A stretch of DNA of 64,000 bases from NCBI RefSeq assembly GCF_021130785.1, contig NC_060208.1:168807501-168871500 (forward strand). The letters run 5' to 3'. Below the pieces are notes generated by a model that had not been told where the DNA came from, did not search any database, and saw nothing but the letters and a program-made list of their open reading frames with translations. The position numbers and the translations under genes were made by a program. This stretch comes from Homalodisca vitripennis. Its lineage: Eukaryota; Arthropoda; Insecta; Hemiptera; Cicadellidae. Below, piece after piece: positions 25,400 to 35,530 of the stretch; within the stretch, counting starts at the first letter, position 1; the number at the start of each line of letters is the position of its first letter.

Positions 25400-26287
25400 T
25401 TGGTTATATAGAGTACAGATTTCTCCTGAAAGCTATTATTTTAAGGTGGTAGTGTTGTGGTTTTAGACATCGTCATTTCACGGACGTTACATCAACACGG
25501 GTGTTTTAGCGGCTAAGAAGTATTTAAATTTGGATTCACACGGGCCTTCGTGTTACAAAAGTCACCGATAATCGTAGAAAATAAAAAAGAATAATATGCA
25601 AAATATTTTATTTCGTAAAATGTAATTTGTGTTTGTTTTTACTAAAATTCTGTATCTTAATTTTTTAATACTTTATTTACTAAAGAGAGTTGTTTCTAAA
25701 TCATTGTTTTTATCCATTGATACCAGTGAGATACGCCACTCAAAATTTTGATTTGTTTTATAAGTGTGTTATATTGTGTTGGTATGAAAATTTCTTGAAA
25801 CTTTAAAGTAAAAACCTTTTCCTTTCAATATCTGTAAAAAAAGAAAATGAATGGCTTCAATCACAAAAATAGACAAATTAGTATTCAAGAAGTGTATTAT
25901 TGATCTGAAAGCTAAGAATTCATTAATAAATATTATAGTTTTTACCCTTTAAATTTCACGCTGAATTGTTTTGATTATTTTGTACACTCTATATTTTGTA
26001 TTGAATTTCAATTAAAACTAATTCCTTATAATAGAATGGTATACAAAATTTTACCTTTTCATTAAAGGCATTATATGAATAAAAATAATTCAAGCTCGGT
26101 ATTAGTATATTTTAACATTTATTCTAATATACATGTTTTTAATGATTTTACATATATTTTATATAAATATTATATGCATTTAAATAAAGCGGATTAAATT
26201 GCGTTTCATTATAGGACCTATAAGACAAGAAATAAGACCAGTACAAGAGACGCAAGTGCTTCAATAGCCTCATAAAAAGGAACAAAC

Positions 26288-26358
26288 CTGGTCTCAGAGA
26301 ACATTACCGGTGTCCTCGCCCCGGGAGATTTGTCAGTGTGACTTGCTGGAGAGTTGGA
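26288..26358 (-). other. Candidate 71-bp spliced exon, identical in both arms (left copy)
   Basis: On the minus strand TTGTTTTCAG (acceptor-like, pyrimidine-rich) precedes TCCAACTCTCCAGCAAGTCA, and the block ends GAGACCAG/GTTTGT (donor-like). The open frame reads SPASHTDKSPGARTPVMF and continues without a stop for 45 codons if not spliced. The right arm has the same sequence at 54251-54321. With both splice signals, 85 consecutive nucleotides are identical, while flanking DNA differs at many places. This is the best candidate here for a functional host sequence, either a small internal exon of two divergent paralogous genes or a conserved non-coding element. The protein family is not recognised. 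Confidence 0.45.
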
Positions 26359-26592
26359 CTGAAAACAAGATTTTACTTCTAAAGTTACCTTTAGAAAATA
26401 CATGTAGTATTATTCCAATACATAATACCTACCATATTTGGTATAATATTAAGGGAAACAATACTAACTAAGAAAACATCATAAATTCCATACTTTCGCC
26501 TCCTCACGTCTTATAAAACAGGAGAAATAGATATATATTTTGAAAAGTAACGTATCTTATGGCAACTTTCATAACTTTAAATCAATTATATG

Positions 26593-27118
26593 TATACAGG
26601 ATGTTTACAGAAAGGTTACTTGTTTCTGATAGAATATATAATTTTTTTACGTAATAAAAACACACATCCAAAAATGTTTATTTAACCATTTGCTGCAATT
26701 CTGTTTGATTTTTTTATAATTATCTCCAAAACTAATGAAGCTACAAAATCTAAACTTAGCACACAAGTTTGAAAAAAGTTGATAAAAATGGAAAAGAATA
26801 TTCTTGTTTAGTTTTTTTAATAATAACAAAATAGGGTCTTTTGATAATTTTTAAGCATAATAACAATAAAACAAGTATATTTATACAAAACATACTGGAC
26901 AAAAACTAATAAAAGACTTTCGTTGAAATTCCACACCACATTACTTGTTTCAACGAAATCCGTTGATAAATAAGCCACCTCGACTACTCTAAAGTTAGCT
27001 TGCACAAGACGGGAGTAGCAAAAATTGTATATGTTAATATTTATTAAACATAGTTGTTGATTAATATAATATAAAATTAGTTTTATCAGAAACATTTTTA
27101 AAGGTAAATACCTTTTTA
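26593..27118. mobile_element. Possible decayed non-autonomous DNA element
   Basis: It begins TACAGGATGTTTACAGAAAG, with TTGTTTCTGATA just inside, and is answered at the other end by TATCAGAAACATTTTTAAAG and GGTAAATACC in inverse orientation. This is a weak terminal-inverted-repeat pair of about 40 bases. It starts right at the inner edge of the left duplication arm. The 92-codon and 60-codon minus-strand frames inside are AT-driven and unrecognised. The class is uncertain. Confidence 0.3.
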
Positions 27119-27846
27119 TATAGGAACTTTAAATATTTTACACAAAAGGATAAATGAACCATTACTAATAACTTTTAAACTTTGCCTTTAGTTATATGAA
27201 TATCTGACTGTGTTTCATTTCGTGTAAAAATGTTCTGGAGCTCGTTTTAAGGTTGGATGGATACCCTCCCCTTGATCAATGTAGGTCAAGTACTCAACAC
27301 CTCAGGCAATTTGTTTCCGCATACTGTGTAGAGAAACTTGTTTAACATTCTTTCTCACCGATTATTACTCGGTTTAAATGTAAATGTAACGTGTGCAGCA
27401 TACTGACGAGAATTTATGACGATTTAGATCCTTACTCTTGTTTAAAGTTGCATATTGTGAACTTAGCAGTCCAATCCCTTTTGTTTTGGATGGAAACACA
27501 GTCTTTTTCTGTACACAATTAATTAATTAAAAATGCCTCAAATACTGTGACAATGAATTAATATATATAAAACAAGTTTAGAGTGCTGTAGCAAAAGAAA
27601 TTTGACACATCAGGCAATGGAAAAGATACCTTATTAGGCTACTTTAATAAAAAAAAACAATAACAAATATAAACCATAAAAAAAATCGAAAATGTTTTTT
27701 GGTTATTTATTATTGTACCTTTTACTTAATATGTGTATAATTGAATGGAAAAAACTGGCTTTTTAAAACGTATGTATTTTAGTACTCAATTGTTACTGTA
27801 CATCAATTTACAAATGTAATCTATAGTGTGTTTTTACTGATTTCAA

Positions 27847-27916
<70 letters not shown>

Positions 27917-30900
27917 CTAGTTTACCGGTTCACTGACAACGCGTATGTCGGATTTTGTCCAACATCGCGGTTTAGCTTAGACAACGATTGTCGCTTAGAC
28001 AACGCAGTTTAAGCAACAGTTGTCTTTTATGTCAGATGACAACATACATTATAATGAGGTCACATTTTCTTCAATATCAGTTCGTGTTTGGTGTTGCCAA
28101 TTGGTAATGCGACTGCACATGATTTGATCATATGGTAGCTTTCCTTACACACTGCGAGGAACATGATTTTAAGGTCATTTACTACCTACAAACTTAGAAC
28201 GATAATGGGTAAAATTAGCTGCTACATAAACACTTGTTACACTTACCATCACTTCCACTAGTGTTTGCCGTTGAGTATAGACCTAGGATATAATTACTTC
28301 ACTGTATATTACGTTTGAGAGAATTTATTCACCATTTGTATATGTTTGTAAATATCTTATTACAACCATCGTTTTTATGTAACTCAGCAATAACTAATAA
28401 ATCAAAAAGTAGATACGCACTCAATATTCGCCAACTTTATTCGGCGTAACTGAAGTGAACGGAACAGGAAATAAGGTAGGATATTGTACACAACAAATGC
28501 AACAAAAAGGTCTCATATACAAGTTGTAGAGTAAGCATTGTAGTACTGAAAAACTTGCTAGAGAAATCCTGGTTTTTAACCTGCAGAATACTTTTTAATA
28601 TATTACGTCTGCCTTTAATAATATATGTAAAGAGCGCCTACATGGGGACTGTTTTAACTCAGAGGAGAAGTTTTATGCCGGTGAAAGTAACAATAGGCAA
28701 ATTTATTCTTTGGTTATGTTATGTTTTTATGTTATTGTTTGTGACTTCAAATAATTTCAAATTAAAACTAGTTTTTCTTAAGTAAAAAACATTTTGTTAT
28801 AATTTGATATACTATGTTTGTATTTTATTATTTTACCTTCTTAGATTGCTTCATAGTTTTAATTAGATTTATGGTTTTTGTATACACTGCAAATTGAAAT
28901 ACAATTTTTATTTTTGTCTATTAGAAATATAATTTAATGTAACTGAAAAACATTATTATATTCCTTACGTCAAGTCTTGTAGTATTAGAAATATTATTAT
29001 ACAAGTTACAGATAAACTTCAGTACGTATCAAATACCCTTATACTAATATTATTCACGAAATACCGTTTCATTTGATTGATGTATGCTTTTTTTGTATTA
29101 CTAAGTGTAATATAAAAGTAAAAAATTATATTAACTGAATAATCTCACGGAACTTTCTTAGTTCAAATACATTATTAAATTGGGACATTTTTGGAAGTAA
29201 ATAAACAAATAATTAAGAAATTTATAAACTCATAATAAATAAAACGTGCTATTTTAGTTTCAAATATATATAAAGTTAGTTTAACGTAAATTGGTTTATA
29301 AATTAAAGAAATTACAATCGTTTTTATTCTGTAACTTACATATGACCATCTTAATCGATTAGATTATCCGCCCTTATTATCCTCCCCCATCGCATGAAAT
29401 AGTAACAATATAACTTGATGTTAATCCAAACATCGTTGATTGACGTAATGTTTAAAAATTGAAACGTTATAGAAAATTTGCTATTAACACGTTTACAATT
29501 CGATGGTGGACAACACTGTACTCAATATCTCCACCTATTCAGCCCTGTGAAGCGAAACAAGATCTGAGAACTATCTACTTCCAAAATTATTGAAAATTAA
29601 AACTAATCAATGATTCCTAATGAACCATAGCACTGTAAAAAAATAACCTCCAAGAAATATATTAATTGCACGTTTCCTTAGCAAGACATTCAAACTTCCT
29701 TGATAATCAGTATTTAGATAAGTACGTAGGGAGAAAAGGAACTTAGTTGGCACTAAGTCTGGTTTTAATGATTTTGGTTTCATAAAAATAATATTTATGG
29801 CCTCGATTATGTTAATGGAAAGAATATACTTGTGAATGTAATGTTCTGTTAAGAACAATGGATTTTTTACGAATGAAGCTATTCACTGCAAATAAAGGAC
29901 CGGGGACAACTATCGGCATCAGGTACTCTAAAATAGGAACAATAATTGTAGGGAACCTTTGATGTGTGATGGATTCTTGGGAGTCTCTTTATACTCCGCA
30001 ATCAATACGACGAGATATTACCGCTCACAGGCAAATTAATCGTCCCATTGTGTGAGATAGCCGCTTTCATGTTGGCAATTATTGGCATACGAGTCATTTT
30101 TCGTCTGTGATTGACATAGCACTCTCTATAATAATTTAGTTTTTCTAATATCTAAAGTTTAAAAATCTAATAATATTTGTTCACGTAATTTTGAAGGGTT
30201 TAGCCGCTTTAAACGATATTTTACACTATATAACATAATCCCCGTATCTATTTAATTATTGAATGAAATATATTCACATATAAAAATGAAGAACAAAAAG
30301 AATGATGATCAGTGAATGTTATTGTCATACATAATTTTTTTGACAAAACTTGATAAAGAAAGCAATTGAAACTTAATCTTCGTATATTAATGACGGAGCT
30401 CTTTGTCTTATAATGCGTCAAAGCAAATTTATTATGTTTAGATGCCTATCTAAAAAATATTAAAGTTTTGCTTTTCAGAACCTTAATAAAAGTAAATAAA
30501 AATGAGACTTTCCGTACAAAATTCAGATCATAATATTTTAATAACATAAATACAATTGTATTTTACGTTCTTTATTGATGCGTTTTTAAACTAACAATTG
30601 TTGAAAAATGTTAAAGTATGCCCATATAACCAAAAGTTTGTAAAATAGTATTTCTTATATTCCCTTTCCAAATTCATTGTTGCATATCTAGGTCTTTTAC
30701 AAGACTTAAAACTAGTTTCATTTTTTTAATATTAGAATCAAATCTAATATTGAAACACTGTCTGGAGTACTTTAAAATTATGTTAACAAATCTTCATTAA
30801 TGTTTAATTAAGTAATAATAATATGAATATGATATAATTATCACGCTAATATTCAATAACATATCAAAGATGCCTATATGGTCTTTACTGTACAATGATA

Positions 30901-31500
30901 ACGTGAATGTTCTTGTACTGAACGAAAAAAGATCATTACAGCTGTAAAGGTTTATCTCCATGATTGAGCTATGGTATTGTCTTTAGATTTCGAATTAAAT
31001 GTTGTTAAGTTCTACAAAACATCTCAGTTTATTAGGAACTAATGGCGATTTCGGAATGCAATGTGAGTTTCAAAATGATCAATGAAACACAATAATTATT
31101 AAACACGACTATTATATTCTAAAAACGTTCTTTTGTGTACTCATGTATTTCATATTATTTCAGCTGTCCTATTATTATGTGATATTTCATACCCAAACAT
31201 AGATGAAAAATTTACTCTTCCAATTAGCTTGTAATTCTATCTCATCTGTATTTTTGACTATATAACCTTGGACTACTTCTTCTACTAATTTAAATATAGA
31301 ATAGATCTTCATGACGTACTTTTTAGTGTTTATAGGAACATTGAGATAATAAACATATTATGGAAATAAACAAAGTTTTATTTAAATTAAAAATGGCACC
31401 GTTCAGAAAATAAAGGTTTTAGTAATTTGGAAGTAAATGGATATAAAGAGTAAATCCCATTATTTACGTACTTCCTGAGAAAGGCGGTTACATTGTAACG

Positions 31501-31501
<1 letters not shown>
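27119..31501. other. AT-rich DNA with a long (TA)n tract
   Basis: (TA)n lies at about 27852-27913. Near 27,960-28,030 the word TTAGACAACG recurs, with a short palindrome GACAACGATTGTC. Frames of 76-83 codons near 28.6 and 29.7 kb have no recognisable features. No transposon ends were found. Confidence 0.5.

Positions 31502-31559
<58 letters not shown>
31502..31559. repeat. (TA)n microsatellite, left flank of transposon
   Basis: Pure TA dinucleotides abut the first base of the DD41D element at 31560. A matching tract at 34124-34179 abuts its last base, so the element appears to have inserted into one (TA)n tract. Confidence 0.95.
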
Positions 31560-31562
<3 letters not shown>

Positions 31563-32055
31563 GGGGATTCGGTTAGTGTTACCGGCACTTTCTGAGCTGA
31601 TTGTACTATAAAAAATAAAGAAAAAAGTTCATATAAACATGGGTCCGGAAATGCTTCCTTACTGGGTTATGGCCAATTGAAGATTTCACCAAAAATTGTG
31701 TGCAGGAGGTCAAATGATGATTTGCCGCGTGTTTATGAAGAGATATTTATAGGCGAATGCAACTTTTTCTAACGGATTTTTAGATGAGAAATTGATAAAG
31801 TTCATCTCCTAGCTGTATCTCATTTAGTTTTTTTTGTTATACTACAAAAAACAGAAATAAAATAATTTTGAAAACACTTTTTTAAGGTTTGACGGACAAT
31901 TATTTTGTTAAATAGGCATTGAAGACCCACATTTTTACAAAGAAACTTGCAGAAAATTTAATTCTGAATAAAATTATGTGCCACACGGCTATTAACAGCG
32001 AAGTATTAGTTTCTGGAATTTAATTTTACAACAAACATTCTACCAAGCAAGAAAT
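31560..32055 (+). repeat. Left 496-bp TIR of the DD41D transposon
   Basis: The outer end is CAGGGGGATTCGGTTAGTGT; the inner limit is at ACCAAGCAAGAAAT (to 32055), after which the two sides stop matching. Confidence 0.93.
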
Positions 32056-32430
32056 ACGTATTTAGTAAATAAACACCGTAATGTAATGATATAAGGTACA
32101 CAAATAATTGATTAGCATACAATTGTAAATACGATTTTAATAGATTAATACTCAACTAAAAACAATAATACTATTACTTTTTAGGACTATCCAAATGGTT
32201 ACATCATGTACCTACATATCTTTGTCACGTTAGCTTTACAGAAGGTAAATTATGTTTTTATAAGTTGGTATCACAAATCAGCTGTTCAACAATACACTGC
32301 AATTTATTGAGGAATCCAAATTATTTGTTACCAATTCTGTACTAGTTTAATGAGAGCAATTTAATACAATTAATTTACTACTCGTTTGTTAGTGAAGTGT
32401 ATTTTAAAGTAACTTACTATCACAATTGCA

Positions 32431-33495
32431 ATGCCTTTGTTATTTACAACGGAAGAATATGCCGACATGGTATTTGTCTTAGGCGTTTGTGACGGAAATG
32501 CAACCGCTGCTACTGCAGAATACCGAAGACGATTTCCTAATCGCAGAGTTCCAAACCCAAAAACGATCAGTGGATCATTTCGTACCCTAAGAGTAACAGG
32601 TAAACTTCCTAGTATTAATAATTATCGGGATCGCCCTGCCCAGAATAATGTAGATATGGAAGAGGCTATAATCATGGCTACTGAACGCAGTCCTAGTGTC
32701 AGTACACGGCGTCTTTCTAGGCGATTCGCAGTGTCTCAGTCTGAAGTATGGAGAACTTTGCGCAAAAATAGCATGTTCCCTTACCATAAACAACAAGTTC
32801 AAAGTATTCAACCAACAGATCCTCCTCTTCGATTGGAATTTTGCAACTGGTTAATTAGAAACCGTCAACATCATAGAACCATTTTATTCACTGATGAAGC
32901 TCAATTTACGCGAGATGGCGTCAACAACCTTCACAATGAACACACTTGGGCAGAGGGAAATCCACATAGTACAATCGTGCGCAACTTTCAACACAGATTT
33001 AGTGTAAATGTATGGTGTAGACTCATTCATGATCGATTAATAGGACCATTCATTCTCCGAGGACATCTAAATTCCCGCATGTACCTAGAATCCCTTACAG
33101 AACAACTACCACTATTATTAGAAGATGTTCCATTAGCAGCAAGGTGCAATATTATTTATCAACATGATGGTGCCCCTGCCCACTTTTCCCATAATATAAC
33201 AATGCACTTAAACGAGCAGTTTCCCGGGCGATGGATTGGTCGCGGTGGACCACACACTTGGCCACCAAGATCACCAGATCTAACTCCATTAGATTTCTGT
33301 ATATGGGGTTGGATGAAGAACCTGGTGTACCAGGAAAAAGTAAATACACGTGAAGAGTTAATAAATCGAATTGAAGATGCCGCCGCACAAATCAAAAACA
33401 ATCGTGCAGCGTTGCGGAGGATAACTCGATCAATCAGAAAGCGAGCTGCTAAGTGTATTGAAGTACAAGGACTGATTTTTGAACACCTGTTATGA
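32431..33495 (+). CDS. DD41D mariner-like transposase (354 aa)
   Basis: The predicted product is a cut-and-paste transposase that would bind the element's terminal repeats and insert at TA sites. Residues 6-60 match the insect DUF4817-type helix-turn-helix (EEYADMVFVLGVCDGNATAA, then RRRFPNRRVPNPKTI). A linker with a second helix-turn-helix-like part follows (about 75-115). The DDE catalytic domain has D155 in ILFTDEAQF, D246 in IYQHDGAPAHF and D288 in PRSPDLTPLDF. That leaves 41 residues between the second and third Asp (DD41D). The ATG at 32431 follows a short leader inside the unique middle of the element, and the ORF ends TGA. No breaks were seen and length matches the related pseudogene at 17.7 kb (about 350 codons). 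It is the only intact transposon protein in the window. Whether it is active cannot be told from sequence. Confidence 0.95.
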   Translation: MPLLFTTEEYADMVFVLGVCDGNATAATAEYRRRFPNRRVPNPKTISGSFRTLRVTGKLPSINNYRDRPAQNNVDMEEAIIMATERSPSVSTRRLSRRFAVSQSEVWRTLRKNSMFPYHKQQVQSIQPTDPPLRLEFCNWLIRNRQHHRTILFTDEAQFTRDGVNNLHNEHTWAEGNPHSTIVRNFQHRFSVNVWCRLIHDRLIGPFILRGHLNSRMYLESLTEQLPLLLEDVPLAARCNIIYQHDGAPAHFSHNITMHLNEQFPGRWIGRGGPHTWPPRSPDLTPLDFCIWGWMKNLVYQEKVNTREELINRIEDAAAQIKNNRAALRRITRSIRKRAAKCIEVQGLIFEHLL

Positions 33496-33628
33496 AAGTG
33501 GTACGTAGTATTATAAGCTTTAGATGAAAAAAAATAATTTATTTAAAACTTAATTTAAATTGCATCCTAATAAATCTTATGTGTAGGCTACTCAATGTCA
33601 TTAAAATGCGGTTTTCCTTTGCTTTGGA

Positions 33629-34120
33629 ATTTCTTGCTTGGTAGAATGTTTGTTGTAAAATTAAATTCCAGAAACTAATACTTCGCTGTTAATAGCCGTG
33701 TGGCACATAATTTTATTCAGAATTAAATTTTCTGCAAGTTTCTTTGTAAAAATGTGGGTCTTCAATGCCTATTTAACAAAATAATTGTCCGTTAAACCTT
33801 AAAAAAGTGTTTTCAAAATTATTTTATTTCTGTTTTTTGTAGTATAACAAAAAAACTAAATGAGATACAGCTAGGAGATGAACTTTATCAATTTCTCATC
33901 TAAAAATCCGTTAGAAAAAGTTGCATTCGCCTATAAATATCTCTTCATAAACACGCGGCAAATCATCATTTGACCTCCTGCACACAATTTTTGGTGAAAT
34001 CTTCAATTGGCCATAACCCAGTAAGGAAGCATTTCCGGACCCATGTTTATAAGAACTTTTTTCTTTATTTTTTATAGTACAATCAGCTCAGAAAGTGCCG
34101 GTAACACTAACCGAATCACC

Positions 34121-34123
<3 letters not shown>
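33629..34123 (-). repeat. Right 495-bp TIR of the DD41D transposon
   Basis: Inverse complement of 31560-32055. The last bases CCGAATCACCCTG are followed by TA and a (TA)n tract. Confidence 0.93.

Positions 34124-34179
<56 letters not shown>
34124..34179. repeat. (TA)n microsatellite, right flank of transposon
   Basis: Pure TA dinucleotides directly following the right transposon end. Confidence 0.95.
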
Positions 34180-34180
<1 letters not shown>

Positions 34181-35237
34181 GTAATTTCATAAATATGTAA
34201 ACACACCTATAAACCTGAAATAGTTACAAAGTCAGAATGCACAAATCTTTCAATATTTGTAAACTTTGATATATCTTTATCGTTGTAGAAAGTTTTCAAT
34301 AGGTATATTTAGTATTTGTCATATTGTGTTAAGTTTTTGATGTACTACTCGACCTATGCTCTTATTTATGATTTCCACCTGGCTCCTTGCAGAATATGAG
34401 AAACTTTATTTACAGCTTTATTGCGTTTTATTAAGGTTTAATGCTTTACGTGTAACCGTTTTAGAATTGTCAAGCTTGTGCGGGAATGAATTTACATCCT
34501 GTATATTTCACTAATAGTGATGATGAAAAAATGTATTTCACTAGCAATGAAAAACTTATTCGTAAGCCTATTCACAAGAAGTTTCACTGAACCACGAGTG
34601 TGGAGACAAAGCCTTTCGGTACAAAACTCCAGGGAGTTAATATAACACTGTAGCTTTTTCAAAACTTTTTATTAAACTTTATCTGATCGTGACACGAAAT
34701 TTAACTAGATAACTTTAGGGAAACAAGCGTAACAATAATTCAAATGTAACAGGTAAACTTTAGCAGATGACACTTTCAAAAGCTGTTAGTTCTAATCAAT
34801 CTCGCATTTTTTTATAAATGTCATGATCGTTTTCTTTAGTTAAAGATAACATGTGTGGAATTATTCAATAATAGCACTTACCAGTGGCTTCGCCCCCAAT
34901 ATATATATATTCTTTTAATATACATTTTAAATGTATTTACATTTATATAGTGAAAGCATAATACAAGTAACAACACTTCTTATTTTAACATCTTTGGAAA
35001 CAAATTTATATATCCTGGGCACAAATTAATACACGAGACATTGAATGCAATTTTTATGACAGAAAATCGTCGATGTGACGTCGTATTCATTTCTTACTGA
35101 TAAGGTATTCGATACCTATTAGCTACATGATTATAGGTACGTATAATAATATAATTTCTAGAATGGTCCGAGGAAACTCTTTCATGTTGTGAACTTGGAT
35201 TGGGAAACAAGAACATTACTTTATCTCGTATTATCTT

Positions 35238-35307
<70 letters not shown>

Positions 35308-35530
35308 TGTGTGTGTATTAAACAAAATTAACGTAAATACATTTATTTACGTTTATTTAGTTTGTTAGATGTATAACTTTTTTTATCCTTATTGAAAACG
35401 CCAAATGCCGAAATATTAAATTACATTTGTAACCAAAAGTCTTATTAAGGTATAAATATGACATAAAGAAAATTGGTGTATAGGGATTCTTAGATTAGCC
35501 TATATTATTGTAGTAATACATCACAAAATT
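34180..35530. other. AT-rich DNA with repeat fragment and (TA)n(TG)n tract
   Basis: A fragment of the 'ggcttcgcc' interspersed repeat lies at about 34,880-34,900. A compound (TA)n(TG)n tract lies at 35,238-35,317. Nothing else was recognised. Confidence 0.55.

Larger units (their letters stand above)
20190..26570. repeat. Left arm of a large inverted segmental duplication
   Basis: This arm matches 54,045-59,885 in reverse complement along its length. Anchors (left to right partner): 20241 to 59838, 20751 to 59300, 22491 to 58314, 23121 to 57640, 25001 to 55680, 26321 to 54288. The pairs are collinear; their sums drift from 80,079 to 80,805 and back to 80,609 through indels. A left-only insert of about 1.2 kb lies at about 20,945-22,140. 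Identity varies from about 75-80% in background to 100% in one block. Divergence and indels mark it as an old duplication, not an assembly echo. Confidence 0.85.
31560..34123 (+). mobile_element. Apparently intact DD41D transposon with 495-bp TIRs
   Basis: The 2,564-bp element has long terminal inverted repeats: 31560-32055 (496 bp) and 33629-34123 (495 bp). I count about three substitutions and a one-base indel in a T run between them, about 99% identity. The termini are CAGGG(G/T)GATTCGG, flanked by TA. The unique middle of about 1.57 kb holds one uninterrupted transposase gene. The near-identical TIRs and the intact ORF indicate a recent insertion. TIRs of half a kilobase are unusually long for a mariner-type element, and transcripts reading through both could form long double-stranded RNA. 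Confidence 0.95.

Noticed and set aside
32587..33401. Minus-strand frames of 74-80 codons over the intact transposase
   Set aside because: Antisense shadows of the 354-aa coding frame.
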